Source of the DNA: Cytophagales bacterium
GTDB lineage: Bacteria > Bacteroidota > Bacteroidia > Cytophagales > Spirosomataceae
Length of the DNA stretch: 63,732 nt
Assembly: GCA_013298025.1 (NCBI GenBank)
Contig: JAAFJE010000024.1
Span: forward strand, 1-63,732
Direction of reading: 5' to 3'
Part shown: in pieces, positions 1-10,900 of the stretch
Position numbering within the stretch: position 1 is the first letter of the stretch
Layout: every line of letters begins with the position of its first letter
Notes under the pieces: model-generated
The model's database searches: none
What the model was told of the DNA's origin: nothing
Seen by the model: only the letters and a program-made list of their open reading frames with translations
Position numbers and translations under genes: made by a program

Positions 1-785
1 TCAAAAGTTTTTCACAAGATAAAAACTTTTATATTTTCTTGAGCTTCGGGCAGTCGAACATGGAAGGAAACGCCAAATTTGAACCTCAAGATACGGTCAA
101 TGTCGATAGTCGTTTTCAAGTTTTAGAAGCCGTCGATTGTCCAAATTTAGGCAGAACTAAAGGCAATTGGTACACGGCTATTCCTCCTTTATGTCGTTGT
201 CGTACTGGACTTACGCCTGTGGATTACTTTGGAAGAGCCATGCTTGCCAATCTTCCCGAAAATGTGAGAATTGGGGTAATTAATGTAGCGGTGGGCGGTT
301 GTAAAATTGAACTTTTCGACAAAGACAACTATGAGTCTTATGTGGCTACTACGCCCAATTGGCTCAAAAATATGGTGAAAGAATACGACGGCAATCCCTA
401 TGGACGATTGGTAGAAATGGCAAAACTGGCACAAAAAGATGGCATAATCAAAGGCATTTTGTTGCATCAAGGCGAGTCGAATACCAATGATACATTGTGG
501 ACAAAAAAAGTAAAAGTAGTATATGATAATTTACTCAAAGACCTTCATTTAAAAGCTAAAAAAGTCCCTTTGATTGCTGGCGAAACCGTCAACGCCGACC
601 AAGGAGGTATTTGTGCAAGCATGAATAAAATCATTGCTACGTTGCCTCAAACCATCAAAAACGCTCATGTCGTTTCGTCGAGTGGCTGTACCGATGCCGC
701 CGATAATCTTCATTTTGATGCGGCAGGTTATCGAGAACTGGGCAAACGCTATGCCGATAAAATGCTTTCGGTGATGAATAAATAG
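1..785 (+). CDS. CE6-like/SASA acetylesterase, 5'-truncated
   Basis: Partial SGNH-type acetylesterase of the SASA/CE6 group (sialate O-acetylesterase-like, including acetylxylan esterases). The frame is open from base 3 with no stop before the first family motif, so the true start and signal peptide lie outside the window. Seen: the nucleophile block FGQSNMEG right at the left edge, an oxyanion-type HQGESN motif in mid-protein, and a C-terminal D-x-x-H block (DNLHFDAAGYRELG) that supplies the Asp/His of the triad. The role, inferred from the family and from the GH8 gene 31 bases downstream, is deacetylation of decorated xylan so that glycosidases can attack it. The C-terminus looks complete. 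Confidence 0.85.
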   Translation, partial: KSFSQDKNFYIFLSFGQSNMEGNAKFEPQDTVNVDSRFQVLEAVDCPNLGRTKGNWYTAIPPLCRCRTGLTPVDYFGRAMLANLPENVRIGVINVAVGGCKIELFDKDNYESYVATTPNWLKNMVKEYDGNPYGRLVEMAKLAQKDGIIKGILLHQGESNTNDTLWTKKVKVVYDNLLKDLHLKAKKVPLIAGETVNADQGGICASMNKIIATLPQTIKNAHVVSSSGCTDAADNLHFDAAGYRELGKRYADKMLSVMNK

Positions 786-816
786 ATGAGTTTTGAATTT
801 TATAGATGAAAAAATA

Positions 817-2082
817 ATGAAAAAAAACAACAGCATACAACAAGTGACTTTGCTACTACTTTTTTGGGTTTTAGCAATGCCACTTGTTGCCGTTGGTCAA
901 CGCAAACAAAGTACAAAACTCGCTCCTAAGTATCGTAATTTGTTCTTGGAGGCAGGTTATAGTCAGAAAGAAATTGATGCCAAAGTTGCCAAAGCCTATT
1001 ATGATGTTTTTGAAGGCCCCAATCGAGTATATTTTGCTGTTGGCGATACAATGGCTTATGTATCAGACGTAAAAAATCATGATGCCCGTACCGAAGGACT
1101 TTCGTATGGAATGATGATTGCCGTTCAATTGGATAAAAAAGAGGTTTTTGATAAAATTTGGCGTTGGTCAAAAAAATACCTTCAACACCAAAGCGGCCCA
1201 CGTGAAGGCTATTTTGCATGGAGTATCAACCCCGAAATCATGAAGAAAAACTCGGAAGGCTCGGCTTCTGATGGCGAATTGTATTATGTTACCAGTTTGC
1301 TATTTGCCTCTAACAAATGGGGAAATAATACGGGTATCAATTACTACAACGAAGCTCGCAGAATATTAGATGCGATGTGGAAAAAAGATGGTACAGGCAA
1401 TATTTACAACCTTATCAACACCGAACACAAGCAAATTACCTTTGTACCAGAAGGCAATAGCTATAACTGGACAGACCCTTCGTATCACTTACCTGCTTTT
1501 TATGAAGTATGGGCTTTATATGCCAAAGACGGTCACGAAGCGTTTTATAAAGCATGTGCCGATACTTCCCGTGTTTTCTTGCACAGGGCTTGCCATCCCG
1601 TAACTGGACTCAACTCAGATTATACAGAATTTAGTGGAGCTCCTCACCCAACTCGTTGGATGCCACCAGGTTTTCGTTATGATTCATGGCGTGTACCCAT
1701 GAATATTGCCATGGATTATACTTGGTTTGGGAAAGACAAAACTTGGCAAGAAGATTACGCTAAAAGATTTCAAAATTTCCTTCGCTCAAAAGGAATGGAT
1801 ACTTATGACGACCAATTTAATTTAGATGGCACAAAACCTGATTTTATTTTACAGGCAGGAAGTGTCCCAAAACTTAGACATTCTATCGGTTTGGTGGCTA
1901 CGGCAGCCACAGCTTCGCTTGTGAACAAAGATAAAAATAAGGTTGACTTTGTAAAAGCCGTTTGGAATGCCAAATTAGAACCTTACGAAGATGGCTATTT
2001 CGACCCTTATTACGACGGATTGATGTACCTATTCAGCTTGATGCACCTTAGCGGAAAGTACCAAATCATTCAGCCGAAGTAA
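817..2082 (+). CDS. GH8 reducing-end xylose-releasing exo-oligoxylanase-like glycosidase
   Basis: A 421-residue secreted glycoside hydrolase of family 8, most like Rex enzymes that remove xylose from the reducing end of xylo-oligosaccharides. The ATG at 817 is chosen over an in-frame TTG at 793 because it starts a clean signal peptide (MKKNN followed by a hydrophobic stretch ending ...VAVGQ). Seen: RTEGLSYGMM, whose Glu93 matches the family general acid, SASDGELYYVTSLLFA, and FRYDSWRVPMN, whose Asp289 fits the general base. Length fits single-domain GH8 enzymes. It is probably cotranscribed with the upstream acetylesterase. Cellulase or chitosanase activity also exists in GH8, but the xylan context favours oligoxylanase. 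Confidence 0.88.
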   Translation: MKKNNSIQQVTLLLLFWVLAMPLVAVGQRKQSTKLAPKYRNLFLEAGYSQKEIDAKVAKAYYDVFEGPNRVYFAVGDTMAYVSDVKNHDARTEGLSYGMMIAVQLDKKEVFDKIWRWSKKYLQHQSGPREGYFAWSINPEIMKKNSEGSASDGELYYVTSLLFASNKWGNNTGINYYNEARRILDAMWKKDGTGNIYNLINTEHKQITFVPEGNSYNWTDPSYHLPAFYEVWALYAKDGHEAFYKACADTSRVFLHRACHPVTGLNSDYTEFSGAPHPTRWMPPGFRYDSWRVPMNIAMDYTWFGKDKTWQEDYAKRFQNFLRSKGMDTYDDQFNLDGTKPDFILQAGSVPKLRHSIGLVATAATASLVNKDKNKVDFVKAVWNAKLEPYEDGYFDPYYDGLMYLFSLMHLSGKYQIIQPK

Positions 2083-2230
2083 TTCATACTATTTTTTTAG
2101 ATTAAAAATACAATTGATTATCAGGATTTTAATGTATAAATTATATATATCGAGCATATACTTTTAAGAGAGCAGGGATATTAGTCGATGGTAAATCTAT
2201 CGAATAGTTGTTGATTAATAAAAAATTTAG

Positions 2231-2320
2231 GAGAGAATAGGATTTTTATTTGAAATTTTCAAATAAAAAATAGGATATTACACAAGGGAATATTATTTTT
2301 GTGACGGATAATATTCTCTC
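2231..2320. terminator. AT-rich hairpins downstream of GH8 gene
   Basis: A nearly perfect palindrome at 2242-2271 (arms about 13 bases, TTTTTATTTGA against TCAAATAAAAA) sits about 160 bases after the GH8 stop. It is followed by a second hairpin, GAATATTA 2288-2295 with TAATATTC 2309-2316. An outer pair, GAGAGAATA 2231-2239 and TATTCTCTC 2312-2320, encloses both. This may act as a transcription terminator or be the residue of a small element. No long T-run marks a classical terminator. Confidence 0.35.
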
Positions 2321-2379
2321 TCTGTGTATATTTTTAAATGTGTTACCTTAACACATATTAAAATCGGGTCGCTTGTTTC

Positions 2380-2568
2380 TATTTTTTTGTCACAACTGTT
2401 CTATAGTGTTCCATTTAGATGGAAAGACCATTTTGCTAGGCATACTTATGTTGTATTTTTCAACTGTGTTGTTGTACCATTTCCAATGGTATGCACCCAT
2501 TTTTGAGAAAACAAGATAAGGAGTTTGCACGTATTTTTTTGTCCCAACTGTTCTATAGTGTTCCATTT
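2380..2568. repeat. Two 37-base direct repeats, 152 bases apart
   Basis: Copies at 2380-2416 and 2532-2568 differ at a single base (GTCAC versus GTCCC) and share the core CAACTGTTCTATAGTGTT. About 115 bases of unique sequence separate them. Function is unknown. The near-identity implies a recent duplication or selection as paired binding sites upstream of the susCD genes. Confidence 0.6.
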
Positions 2569-2893
2569 TTCTGATTTGGCGTCTGAACGAAGGAAGGCTG
2601 TATAACAGGTATAAAGTTTTTGGTAAAAACACAATTATCCAAATCATGGTATAATAACCCCGTAATCCGTTGTAAAACGATTACCCTAGCTTTTTGTACC
2701 TTGTAAACGCATGATTTATAGGGCAACAACACTCACTGATGATGAATATTATCGGTCGGGTAGCTGTTTGTCTTTTTTTAAACAGAGAGAAAAATTAAAC
2801 TATTCAATTATTGAGAGAAATTTTACCAAAGACTTTGGGCGAAAGCCGTAGGTGCAAATGAACGTTTGGTTCTAAATAAAAAAGTGTAAGAAG

Positions 2894-2932
2894 CGATTTC
2901 AGGTGTGAAGAGCATCTTTGTGCCTGAAATCG
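2894..2932 (+). promoter_or_regulatory. Stem-loop in putative susC leader
   Basis: CGATTTCAGG (2894-2903) pairs perfectly with CCTGAAATCG (2923-2932), and a small AAG/CTT stem sits inside the loop. The structure ends 57 bases before the susC start codon, so it would lie in the mRNA leader if transcription starts upstream. A regulatory role is inference. Confidence 0.35.
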
Positions 2933-2989
2933 TCACAACCTTTTCAGAACAATAACCCCAATTGATTTCAGTATATACCCTCGACAATC

Positions 2990-5900
2990 ATGCTCAAAAA
3001 CATACTATTACTTTTCTTCAGCCTTTTATGCTGTGAATATACCTTTGCTCAAAAAAAAATTACAGGTTCTGTTGCCGCCGATGACGGCTCTCCGCTGGTA
3101 GGCGTAAGTATCCGAGTGAAAAATACGCAAATAGGCATCACAACAGATGCTAAAGGTGCGTTTGCTATCAGTGCCAATCCACAAGACATCCTCATTTTTA
3201 GTTCTGTTGGTTACGAAAGCCAAGAAGTAAAAATTGGCAATAGAACCGTACTAAACGTGGTGCTAAAAACAACCATCAGTTCGCTTGAAGAAGTAGTGGT
3301 GGTGGGGTATGGTACACAAAAGCGTTCGTCGGTAACTGCCGCAGTGGCGTCGGTCGGCACGAAAGAACTCACGGCTCTTCCTGTACCCAGTGTAGAAGGA
3401 GCTTTACAAGGACGTGTGTCGGGCGTACAAGTAACTGGCAACGGTTCGCCAGGGGTTGCCCCAGTCGTAAGAATCCGTGGAGTAGGCTCTATCAACTATG
3501 CAGCCAACCCTTTGTATGTGGTAGATGGCTACCCAGTGGGTAGTTTGAACGATATAGACATGAAAGATGTAGAATCGTTGGAAGTCCTCAAAGATGCCAG
3601 TGCCGCAGCTATTTATGGTTCAAGAGCAGCCAACGGCGTTGTCTTAATTACTACCAAAAAAGGCTCAAAAGACAGCAAACTGCACGTAAACGTAGAAACG
3701 TATTTTGCTACACAAAGCCCTTGGAAAAAATTAACGGTACTCAATACCCAACAATACCTGCAATATGGTAAAGCTTTGTTGTCTGCTGCTGGAGCAGCCT
3801 TCCCTGACCGTTGGAGCCAGATGAACACCGAAACCTATCCGGGTTCTGGCGTAACGTTTGCCAATACTAATACCGATTGGCAAGACTATTTATTCAGAAC
3901 GGCAGGCGTATCGAATAGCTCCGTTACCATTACAGGAGGAAATGCCAATTCTCGTTTCCTTACTTCATTTGGCTATTTCAAGCAAGATGGTATTTATGCT
4001 GGAACAAATTATGAAAGAGGTAATCTTCGCCTTAATTCAGACCATAACCTTGGCAAACATTTTTCCTTCGGACAAACCCTTACCATTGCGATGGGAAGTA
4101 GATTAGACGAAGGCGTTGGGGGTGGTCGTACAGCTTTGGCCAACGTGATTAAAAGTTTACCTTATACCCCAGTGTATAACCCTACGGAAATCGGTGGGTA
4201 TTTCGGTACAACCAATGCCGATGGCTCCGACCCAGTGAACCCTTTGATTCCTGCGGTATTGATTAGAAGCCAAAACCGTAATACAAGAATATTAGGTTCG
4301 ATTTTTGCTGAAATTAAGTTTACAGATTATTTAAAATATAAATTCTCGGTAGGCTTAGACTACAATAACACAAGAAGTTTAAGTCGCACGCCAATTTATA
4401 CGGCTGGACAAATGAGCAGTCCATTCAATAGTATTTCTGATACAAGAGGTGAGTTTATCGGTACGCTTTATACCAACCAACTTTCGTTTGATAAAACATT
4501 CAAAAAGCATTCTATCAATGCGATTGTGGTAGCTGAACAGCAATTTGGCACAGGAGAAAGCATCACAGCTTCAGGCAATTATACCACCAATACATTTACC
4601 ATCGTTACGCCCAACGTGACAAGCCCAGCCGTGGGTGGCGGTAAAAGCGAAACAACGATTTTGTCGTACTTAGCACGTGTCAACTACGATTATGCAGGAA
4701 AGTACTTGTTGAGTGCCTCTATTCGTAGAGATGGTTCTTCTTTGTTTGCCCCGGGTAAAAAATGGGGTACATTCCCTGCGGTTTCGGTTGGTTGGAGAAT
4801 CAGCGAAGAGGCTTTCATGAAAGATATTCCTTCTATTAATGAATTGAAAGTAAGAGCAAGCTATGGCTTGGTAGGTAATACAAGTGGTTTACCAAACTAT
4901 GCTTGGCAGTCATTAGTAGGAGCGGCAACGAACTATGTTTTTGCCAATGGTGCAACGCCTGGTTTGTCAACGAATCAGCTTGGCAATGCTGAATTGGGCT
5001 GGGAAACAACTAAAATGACCGATATTGGACTCGATTTAGGTTTACTACAAAATAAAATTACGCTATCAGCCGATTACTACAGCCGTGAAACTTCAGACAA
5101 CAGTTTGATTCTTGCCAGACCTTTGGCTTCATCGTTGGGTTATTCAAACAATACTATTGCCAATTTTGGGGGTATGAAAAACACTGGTTTAGATTTACAA
5201 ATCAACTACAACCACAATGCTGGAGATTTTAAATGGAGAGTTGGTGGTAATTTAGGCATTGTTCGCAATACAGTAACATCCTTAGAAGCACCAATTTTTG
5301 CTGGCGGTCACGCTGAAACAGGGGCAAGTGTTACCAAAACAGAAGTGGGTATGCCTGTGCAGTACCTTTATGGCTACGTAGTTGATAAAATTTACCAAAC
5401 GCAAGGCGAAATTGATGCAGATGACGCTTTAGCCAAAAGTAAAACATGGGATAGCTACCAAGGTGGAAAAGCTGCTCCAGGCGATATTCGTTTCAAAGAT
5501 TTGAATGGCGATGGCAAAATTGATGATGCCGACCGTACCATGATTGGAAATACCCTTCCTGATTTTACCTACGGTATCAATGTCGATTTCAACTACAAAA
5601 ACTTCGACTTTACCCTATTTCTACAAGGCGTACAAGGAAATGATATTTATAATAACCTAAAAACACAGACCCAAGGAATGGTTCGTTTGTTTGGGGCTAC
5701 CACAGACGTGTTGAACGCTTGGACTCCTCAAAACACAAATACCAATATTCCAAGAGCTGTCAACAGTGACCCTAACGGCAACACGACTCGGCCGTCTAAT
5801 AGATGGGTTGAAAAAGGCTCGTTTATGCGTGTGAAAAACATCAGTTTAGGCTACAGCGTACCTTCAAGCATTTTGAAATCATTTGCAGGAGGAACACTCA

Positions 5901-6070
5901 CGAAAGTAAGAGTGTATGTTTCGGCTCAAAACTTATTGACTTTCACCAAATATACGGGATATGACCCTGAGATTGGTTCTCGTGATAATGCTCAGTTGGT
6001 TTATGGTATCGACAACGGACAGTATCCACAAGCTCGTACTTTGATGGCTGGTCTTCAATTAGGTTTTTAA
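2990..6070 (+). CDS. SusC-family TonB-dependent outer-membrane receptor
   Basis: A 1026-residue SusC-type receptor that imports oligosaccharides across the outer membrane using TonB energy, together with its SusD lid. Seen in order: a signal peptide ending ...YTFAQ, a carboxypeptidase-D-like repeat (about residues 22-100, ITGSVAADDGSPLVGVSI), the SusC signature VVVGYGTQKRSSVTAAV, a plug domain with LEVLKDASAAAIYGSRAANG, and a C-terminal barrel ending in an aromatic-rich strand (GLQLGF). It lacks the N-terminal STN domain, so it probably does not signal to a FecR/ECF pair, unlike the receptor at 58.6 kb. The susD gene follows after 63 bases. Xylo-oligosaccharide is the likely ligand, judged from the adjacent CE6, GH8 and CE1-like genes. 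Confidence 0.93.
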   Translation: MLKNILLLFFSLLCCEYTFAQKKITGSVAADDGSPLVGVSIRVKNTQIGITTDAKGAFAISANPQDILIFSSVGYESQEVKIGNRTVLNVVLKTTISSLEEVVVVGYGTQKRSSVTAAVASVGTKELTALPVPSVEGALQGRVSGVQVTGNGSPGVAPVVRIRGVGSINYAANPLYVVDGYPVGSLNDIDMKDVESLEVLKDASAAAIYGSRAANGVVLITTKKGSKDSKLHVNVETYFATQSPWKKLTVLNTQQYLQYGKALLSAAGAAFPDRWSQMNTETYPGSGVTFANTNTDWQDYLFRTAGVSNSSVTITGGNANSRFLTSFGYFKQDGIYAGTNYERGNLRLNSDHNLGKHFSFGQTLTIAMGSRLDEGVGGGRTALANVIKSLPYTPVYNPTEIGGYFGTTNADGSDPVNPLIPAVLIRSQNRNTRILGSIFAEIKFTDYLKYKFSVGLDYNNTRSLSRTPIYTAGQMSSPFNSISDTRGEFIGTLYTNQLSFDKTFKKHSINAIVVAEQQFGTGESITASGNYTTNTFTIVTPNVTSPAVGGGKSETTILSYLARVNYDYAGKYLLSASIRRDGSSLFAPGKKWGTFPAVSVGWRISEEAFMKDIPSINELKVRASYGLVGNTSGLPNYAWQSLVGAATNYVFANGATPGLSTNQLGNAELGWETTKMTDIGLDLGLLQNKITLSADYYSRETSDNSLILARPLASSLGYSNNTIANFGGMKNTGLDLQINYNHNAGDFKWRVGGNLGIVRNTVTSLEAPIFAGGHAETGASVTKTEVGMPVQYLYGYVVDKIYQTQGEIDADDALAKSKTWDSYQGGKAAPGDIRFKDLNGDGKIDDADRTMIGNTLPDFTYGINVDFNYKNFDFTLFLQGVQGNDIYNNLKTQTQGMVRLFGATTDVLNAWTPQNTNTNIPRAVNSDPNGNTTRPSNRWVEKGSFMRVKNISLGYSVPSSILKSFAGGTLTKVRVYVSAQNLLTFTKYTGYDPEIGSRDNAQLVYGIDNGQYPQARTLMAGLQLGF

Positions 6071-6133
6071 TAGTTATTCCTTAAATTTTTTCTTGAAATC
6101 CCTGATTTTCAAGAAAATGAAAATACATAGCAC

Positions 6134-7690
6134 ATGAAAAAAAGTCTTATATTTATAGGAGCATTGTCGCTCGGCCTTGCGTTTGGATGCAGCGACGAGT
6201 TGAATAAAACAAACCCTGGTGCTTTTACTACCGATAGTTATTTTTCAAATACCGTAGAATTAGAATCGGGCGTAAACGCAGTGTATGGGCTACTGACTGG
6301 CTCAAATCTTTTTGGAAGAGAGTATTTTTTTACCAATGACTTAAGAACCGATGATTTTGCTACTGGTGGCGGACAACTGGAAGCCCCAAGAGCTCAAATC
6401 CTCACGGGCGTTCATCAGCCTACAAACTCAGTTATGGGGGCATTGTGGACAGGTCTGTTTCGTGTGATTCACCGTGCGAATGTGGTAATTGATGCTCAAG
6501 ATAATTTCAAAACGCTTAATGCCGCAGACGAAACCAAGAAAAAAAGAATCGTTGCAGAAGCGAAATTCTTGCGAGCAATGGCGTATTATGAATTGAGTAC
6601 AATGTGGGGCGGTGTACCGATTTACACAAGTAGTGCTACAAAATCGTCGGATGCCAAACCTCGTAGTACGCAAGATGAAGTGTTTGCTCAGGTTATCAAA
6701 GACCTCAACGAAGCTCAAACAGATTTGCCATCTTCTTATACTGGAGCAGATTTAGGCCGTGCCACTAAGCACGCTGCTCAACTCGAATTGGCAAGAGTAC
6801 TGATGTTTAAGGGAGATTATGCTGGAGCGAAAACCGAGTTGACAAAAATTGTTTCTTCTGGACTTTTTAGCCTGACAAGCAATTACTTAGACAACTTCTT
6901 GGAAGAAACGGAATACAACAAAGAGTCTATTTTTGAAATTGGTTTCGACAGCAAAAACGGAATGAGCTGGGACAATGGCGACAGCGATAACATTGCTGGA
7001 AGTAGCCCAAAAAGGTCGTCTATTCGTCACCAAGAATACTCTGCTGTGGGTTGGAGAAACCTTATTCCCTCAAATAGTCTTATTGACGAATTTGAGCGTC
7101 CACAAAAAGGAGATACTAAAAGAGACCCAAGAATGAATTTTAGTTTATATTTCAAGGGTGATTTAGTGAATCAAGGTAAAGGACGTTTGGAAATCGACTA
7201 TCCAGTACAAGGAAATACGTCGATGTTGGATGGCGTAGAACAAAGAATTAGTTGGAGAAAATACTCAGCTTTATACAGAAATGCTGACGGTTTCTATGAT
7301 TTGAGCGGTATCAATATGCGTGTGATGCGTTATGCAGAAGTATTAATTGACCTTGCAGAATGCGAAAACGAATTGGGCAATACAGCAACCGCCGTAGCTT
7401 TATTGAACCAACTCCGCAACCGTGCTGATGTACAAATGCCTGCGTATCCAACTAAAAATTATCCTGTAAGCACCAAAGACCAAGTATTTGCAGCTATTCA
7501 ACATGAAAAAAGAGTAGAATTTGCCGCCGAATGGTTAAGAGCTAAAGATATTGTTCGTTGGAGAAAACAAGGTAAATTGAAAAAAGAACCATTGTCATAC
7601 TTTGTGAGCAACAAACATGAGTTATTACCTATTCCTCAGTTGGAGATAGATACTAACCCAAACATCAAAGGCAATAATCCGGGCTATTAA
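6134..7690 (+). CDS. SusD/RagB-family substrate-binding lipoprotein
   Basis: A 518-residue SusD-like lipoprotein, the surface glycan-binding partner of the preceding SusC receptor. The leader MKKSLIFIGALSLGLAFGC ends in a lipobox Cys (residue 19). The typical alpha-helical TPR-like core follows, with RFLRAMAYYELSTMWGGVPI-like and MRYAEVLIDLAECENELG segments. The C-terminus is the family hallmark, a short tail ending GNNPGY. Length is normal. It is encoded 63 bases after susC and is presumably cotranscribed. A GAGTGA-rich repeat starts immediately after its stop and a strong hairpin terminator follows. Confidence 0.93.
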   Translation: MKKSLIFIGALSLGLAFGCSDELNKTNPGAFTTDSYFSNTVELESGVNAVYGLLTGSNLFGREYFFTNDLRTDDFATGGGQLEAPRAQILTGVHQPTNSVMGALWTGLFRVIHRANVVIDAQDNFKTLNAADETKKKRIVAEAKFLRAMAYYELSTMWGGVPIYTSSATKSSDAKPRSTQDEVFAQVIKDLNEAQTDLPSSYTGADLGRATKHAAQLELARVLMFKGDYAGAKTELTKIVSSGLFSLTSNYLDNFLEETEYNKESIFEIGFDSKNGMSWDNGDSDNIAGSSPKRSSIRHQEYSAVGWRNLIPSNSLIDEFERPQKGDTKRDPRMNFSLYFKGDLVNQGKGRLEIDYPVQGNTSMLDGVEQRISWRKYSALYRNADGFYDLSGINMRVMRYAEVLIDLAECENELGNTATAVALLNQLRNRADVQMPAYPTKNYPVSTKDQVFAAIQHEKRVEFAAEWLRAKDIVRWRKQGKLKKEPLSYFVSNKHELLPIPQLEIDTNPNIKGNNPGY

Positions 7691-7693
7691 GTT

Positions 7694-7729
7694 ATTGAGT
7701 GAATTAGTGATTGAGTGAGTTGTGAATTA
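7694..7729 (+). repeat. GAGTGA-rich intergenic repeat arm
   Basis: Directly after the susD stop lies a stretch built of ATTGAGTGA, ATTAGTGA, TTGAGTGAG and TTGTGAATTA words. The same vocabulary recurs at 39311, 39884, 42451, 54824, 54939 and 63437, always next to a gene end. Here a matching reverse arm is only weakly visible (about 7750-7765). Confidence 0.6.
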
Positions 7730-7822
7730 AAATTTTAGTTTTCAAATACTTACTAACTCAATTGAGTAAATCTAATATTACAAAAATACTTAACAGAAGT
7801 CTTTTTTATGCTAATATTTAAT

Positions 7823-7856
7823 AAGTAGTCGTTTTTTTTGAACGACTACTTATTTT
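7823..7856 (+). terminator. Intrinsic terminator after susCD
   Basis: A perfect 11-bp stem, AAGTAGTCGTT (7823-7833) with AACGACTACTT (7841-7851), is followed by ATTTTT. It separates susCD from the FG-GAP lipoprotein gene at 7930. Confidence 0.75.
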
Positions 7857-7929
7857 TGAATGATAAATGCTAAGATAAAATTAGATAGTATAGCTTTCGT
7901 ATATATAAAAACGTTATGAATATTTAACT

Positions 7930-10900
7930 ATGAAATACTGTTTTTCCATCATTATTTTACTCGTGTTGAGTGCTTGTTCTTCTGAAGACACTTTGTTTGA
8001 GAAGTTGAGTGCCGACCATACCAATATTACCTTCAACAATACAATTCAGGTTTCTGACTCATTAAATGTATTGCAATTTGAATACATTTATAATGGTGCA
8101 GGTGTTGGCGTTGGCGATGTAAATAATGATGGATTAACAGATATTTTTTTTGCAGGAAATCAAGTAAGTTCACAACTGTATTTGAATAAAGGCGATTTAA
8201 CCTTTGAAGATATTACTGCCAAAGCCAAGGTTGGCACAAAAGATTGGTGTACAGGCGTTGCCATGATTGACATTAATCAAGATGGTAAATTAGATATTTA
8301 TCTTTCAACCATTCATCCCAACAGAGATAAATCGGCCCTTAAATTGCTGTTTATCAACCAAGGAAATGACAAAGACGGCGTTCCGATTTTCAAGGAAGCT
8401 GCCAAAGAAGTAGGCTTGGCGGATGATTCGTATGGAACACAAGCTACTTTTTTTGATTATGATTTAGATGGCGATTTGGATATGTATTTGCTCAACAATG
8501 CCATTGAAGGATACGACAGAAACGGCAGTATCGGGCAACATCACGACGCTTCGGGGCGAAGAGTTGATAAACTTTTTAGAAACGAAGGGAACAATCCCAA
8601 CGGCTTGTCGATTTTCAAAAATGTTTCAAAAGAAGCAGGTATTTTGGATGATGGCTGGGGTTTGGGCGTAATTGTCAATGATGTAAACCAAGATGGCTAT
8701 CCAGATATTTTTGTCGGAAATGACTTTTTCTCGAACGACCACCTCTATATCAATAACAAAAACGGTACGTTTAGCAATAAAATTAATGAGTATTTCAGAC
8801 ACCTATCGCAAAATTCGATGGGTGTGGACATGGCCGATATTAACAACGACGGCTTGAATGATTTGGTGGTATTAGATATGCTTCCCGACGATAATCTTCG
8901 TCAGAAAACCATGTTTGCGAATATCGAATACGATAGATTTCAAGATAATTTAAGAAAGCAATTTTATCCGCAATATGTTCGGAATGTACTCCAAATCAAT
9001 AATGGCAATGGCTCTTTTAGCGATATTGGTTACTTGACGGGCGTTGCGGCTACCGACTGGTCGTGGAGTCCATTATTGGCAGATTTTGATAACGACGGCT
9101 GGCGAGATTTGTTGATTACCAACGGTTATCGCTTAGATGTCACCGACTTAGACTTTATCGTTTACCGCCGAGATTTTGAAAGTATCGGTAATCCAAAAGA
9201 AAGAATGAAAAAAATGCAAGAAGCTTTTGCGACTTTAACAGGCGTAAAAAAACCAAACTTCTTGTTTAAAAATAAAGGCAATTTACAATTTGAAAATGCC
9301 ACAAAAGCATTCGGTTTAGACGACGCTTCTTATACAAATGGCACAGCCTACGCCGATTTTGACAACGACGGTGATTTGGATTTAGTCATGAATAATATTG
9401 ACGACGAAGCCTTTATTTACCGTAATAAATTGATTGACAATAGAAAAGATGCTTCGACAGTCAGTAATCATTTTTTAAGAATCAAACTTCAAGGCAATCA
9501 ACCCAACACCAGTGCTTACGGAACAAAAGTATCGCTTTGGTGTCAGGGAAAAGCACAATTTGCCGAACATCAAACCATCAGAGGATATAAGTCAACCGTA
9601 GAGGATTTTATTCATTTTGGTTTGGGAAATGCCTCAAAAATAGATAGCCTAAAAATCACATGGGCTTCGGGAAAAGAACAATGGCTCAGAAATATCAGTC
9701 CAGATAAAGTACTAACGGTTTACGAAAAAAATGCTTTATCTGCACCCCAGCCGCTTCCCCAAGCACAAGTCTATACTTTCAAAGAAGTATCTCAGGAATA
9801 TAATATTGACTGGCGTTCGGAAGAATTTGATTATAACGATTTTTTAATTCAGCATACTTTACCGCATAAACATTCAGAATTAGGCGGTGGCATTGCCGTT
9901 GGCGACATCAATAACGATGGCTTGGAAGACTTTTTTGTAGGAGCTTCGGCTCATAAACAAGGGGCTTTTTTCCTCCAAAATGCCAATGGAAAGTTTAGTA
10001 AAAAAACTTTTCTCGAAAAAACAGAAGAAGACATGGGCGTATTGCTCATAGATGTTGATAAAGACAAAGACCTTGATTTGTATTGCGTTAGTGGAAGTTC
10101 AGAGTTTACAACCAACCTGAGCAAGTATCAAGACCGACTCTATTTAAACGACGGCAAAGGAAATTTCAAAGCTTCGGCAGGCTACTTGCCCATCACCCAA
10201 TCAAGCGGTGCTTGTGTCAATGCTTGTGATTTTGATAAGGACGGCGACTTGGATATTTTCCGTGGGGGAAGAGTACGCTCGACCGAATACCCCCTTTCGC
10301 CCGAATCGTATTTACTTCAAAATGATGGCAAAGGACATTTCAAAAATATAGCAACATCTATCAAAGAATTAAGCCTTTGCGGCATGGTAACAGCCGCTTT
10401 ATGGACAGATTACGACAACGATTCTTGGATGGATTTGATGCTTGTTGGCGAATTTATGCCCGTGTGTATCTATAAAAATAACCAAGGAAAATCGTTCACC
10501 AAAATCACGCCTAAAGGTTTAGAAAAATCAAATGGCTGGTGGAATAGTATTTCGGGCGGCGACTTCGATAACGACGGAGATACCGACTATATACTTGGCA
10601 ATTTGGGACTTAACACCAAACTAAAAGCCTCCGAATCACAGCCTGTAAGTGTTCATTTTAAAGATTTTGACGAAAATGGCATTGTTGACCCACTTTTCAC
10701 GGCTTATACCCAAGACAAAGAATATTTGGTACATCCAAGAGGGGCTTTGATAGACCAATTAATTGCCATGAGAAGGCGTTTCAAAACATTCAAAGAGTAC
10801 GGACAAACGACTTTCGAGCAAGCTTTTACGTCCACCGATTTGAAAGGCGTTAGCACTTTACAGGCGTATTGTTTTGCCAATTCTTACCTCGAAAACAAAG

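Larger units (their letters stand above)
2083..2989 (+). other. 907-base intergenic region before susC
   Basis: No convincing gene is seen here. Short open frames on both strands have no family features and run through repeats. The stretch holds AT-rich inverted repeats (2231-2320), a 37-base direct repeat pair (2380-2416 and 2532-2568), a short inverted repeat (CTGTTT 2764-2769 / AAACAG 2780-2785) and a 10-bp hairpin near the susC start (2894-2932). It probably contains the end of the GH8 transcript and the promoter/leader of the susCD operon, but no clean TTG-N19-TAnnTTTG promoter was found. Confidence 0.5.

Noticed and set aside
793-816. Upstream TTG start for the GH8 gene
   Set aside because: It would add eight residues before a clean signal peptide. 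The ATG at 817 gives the normal MKK leader.
2390-2647. 85-codon - strand open frame
   Set aside because: It spans both copies of the 37-base direct repeat, so its apparent internal repeat (KMEHYRTVGTK / KWNTIEQL) is only the DNA repeat read in two frames.
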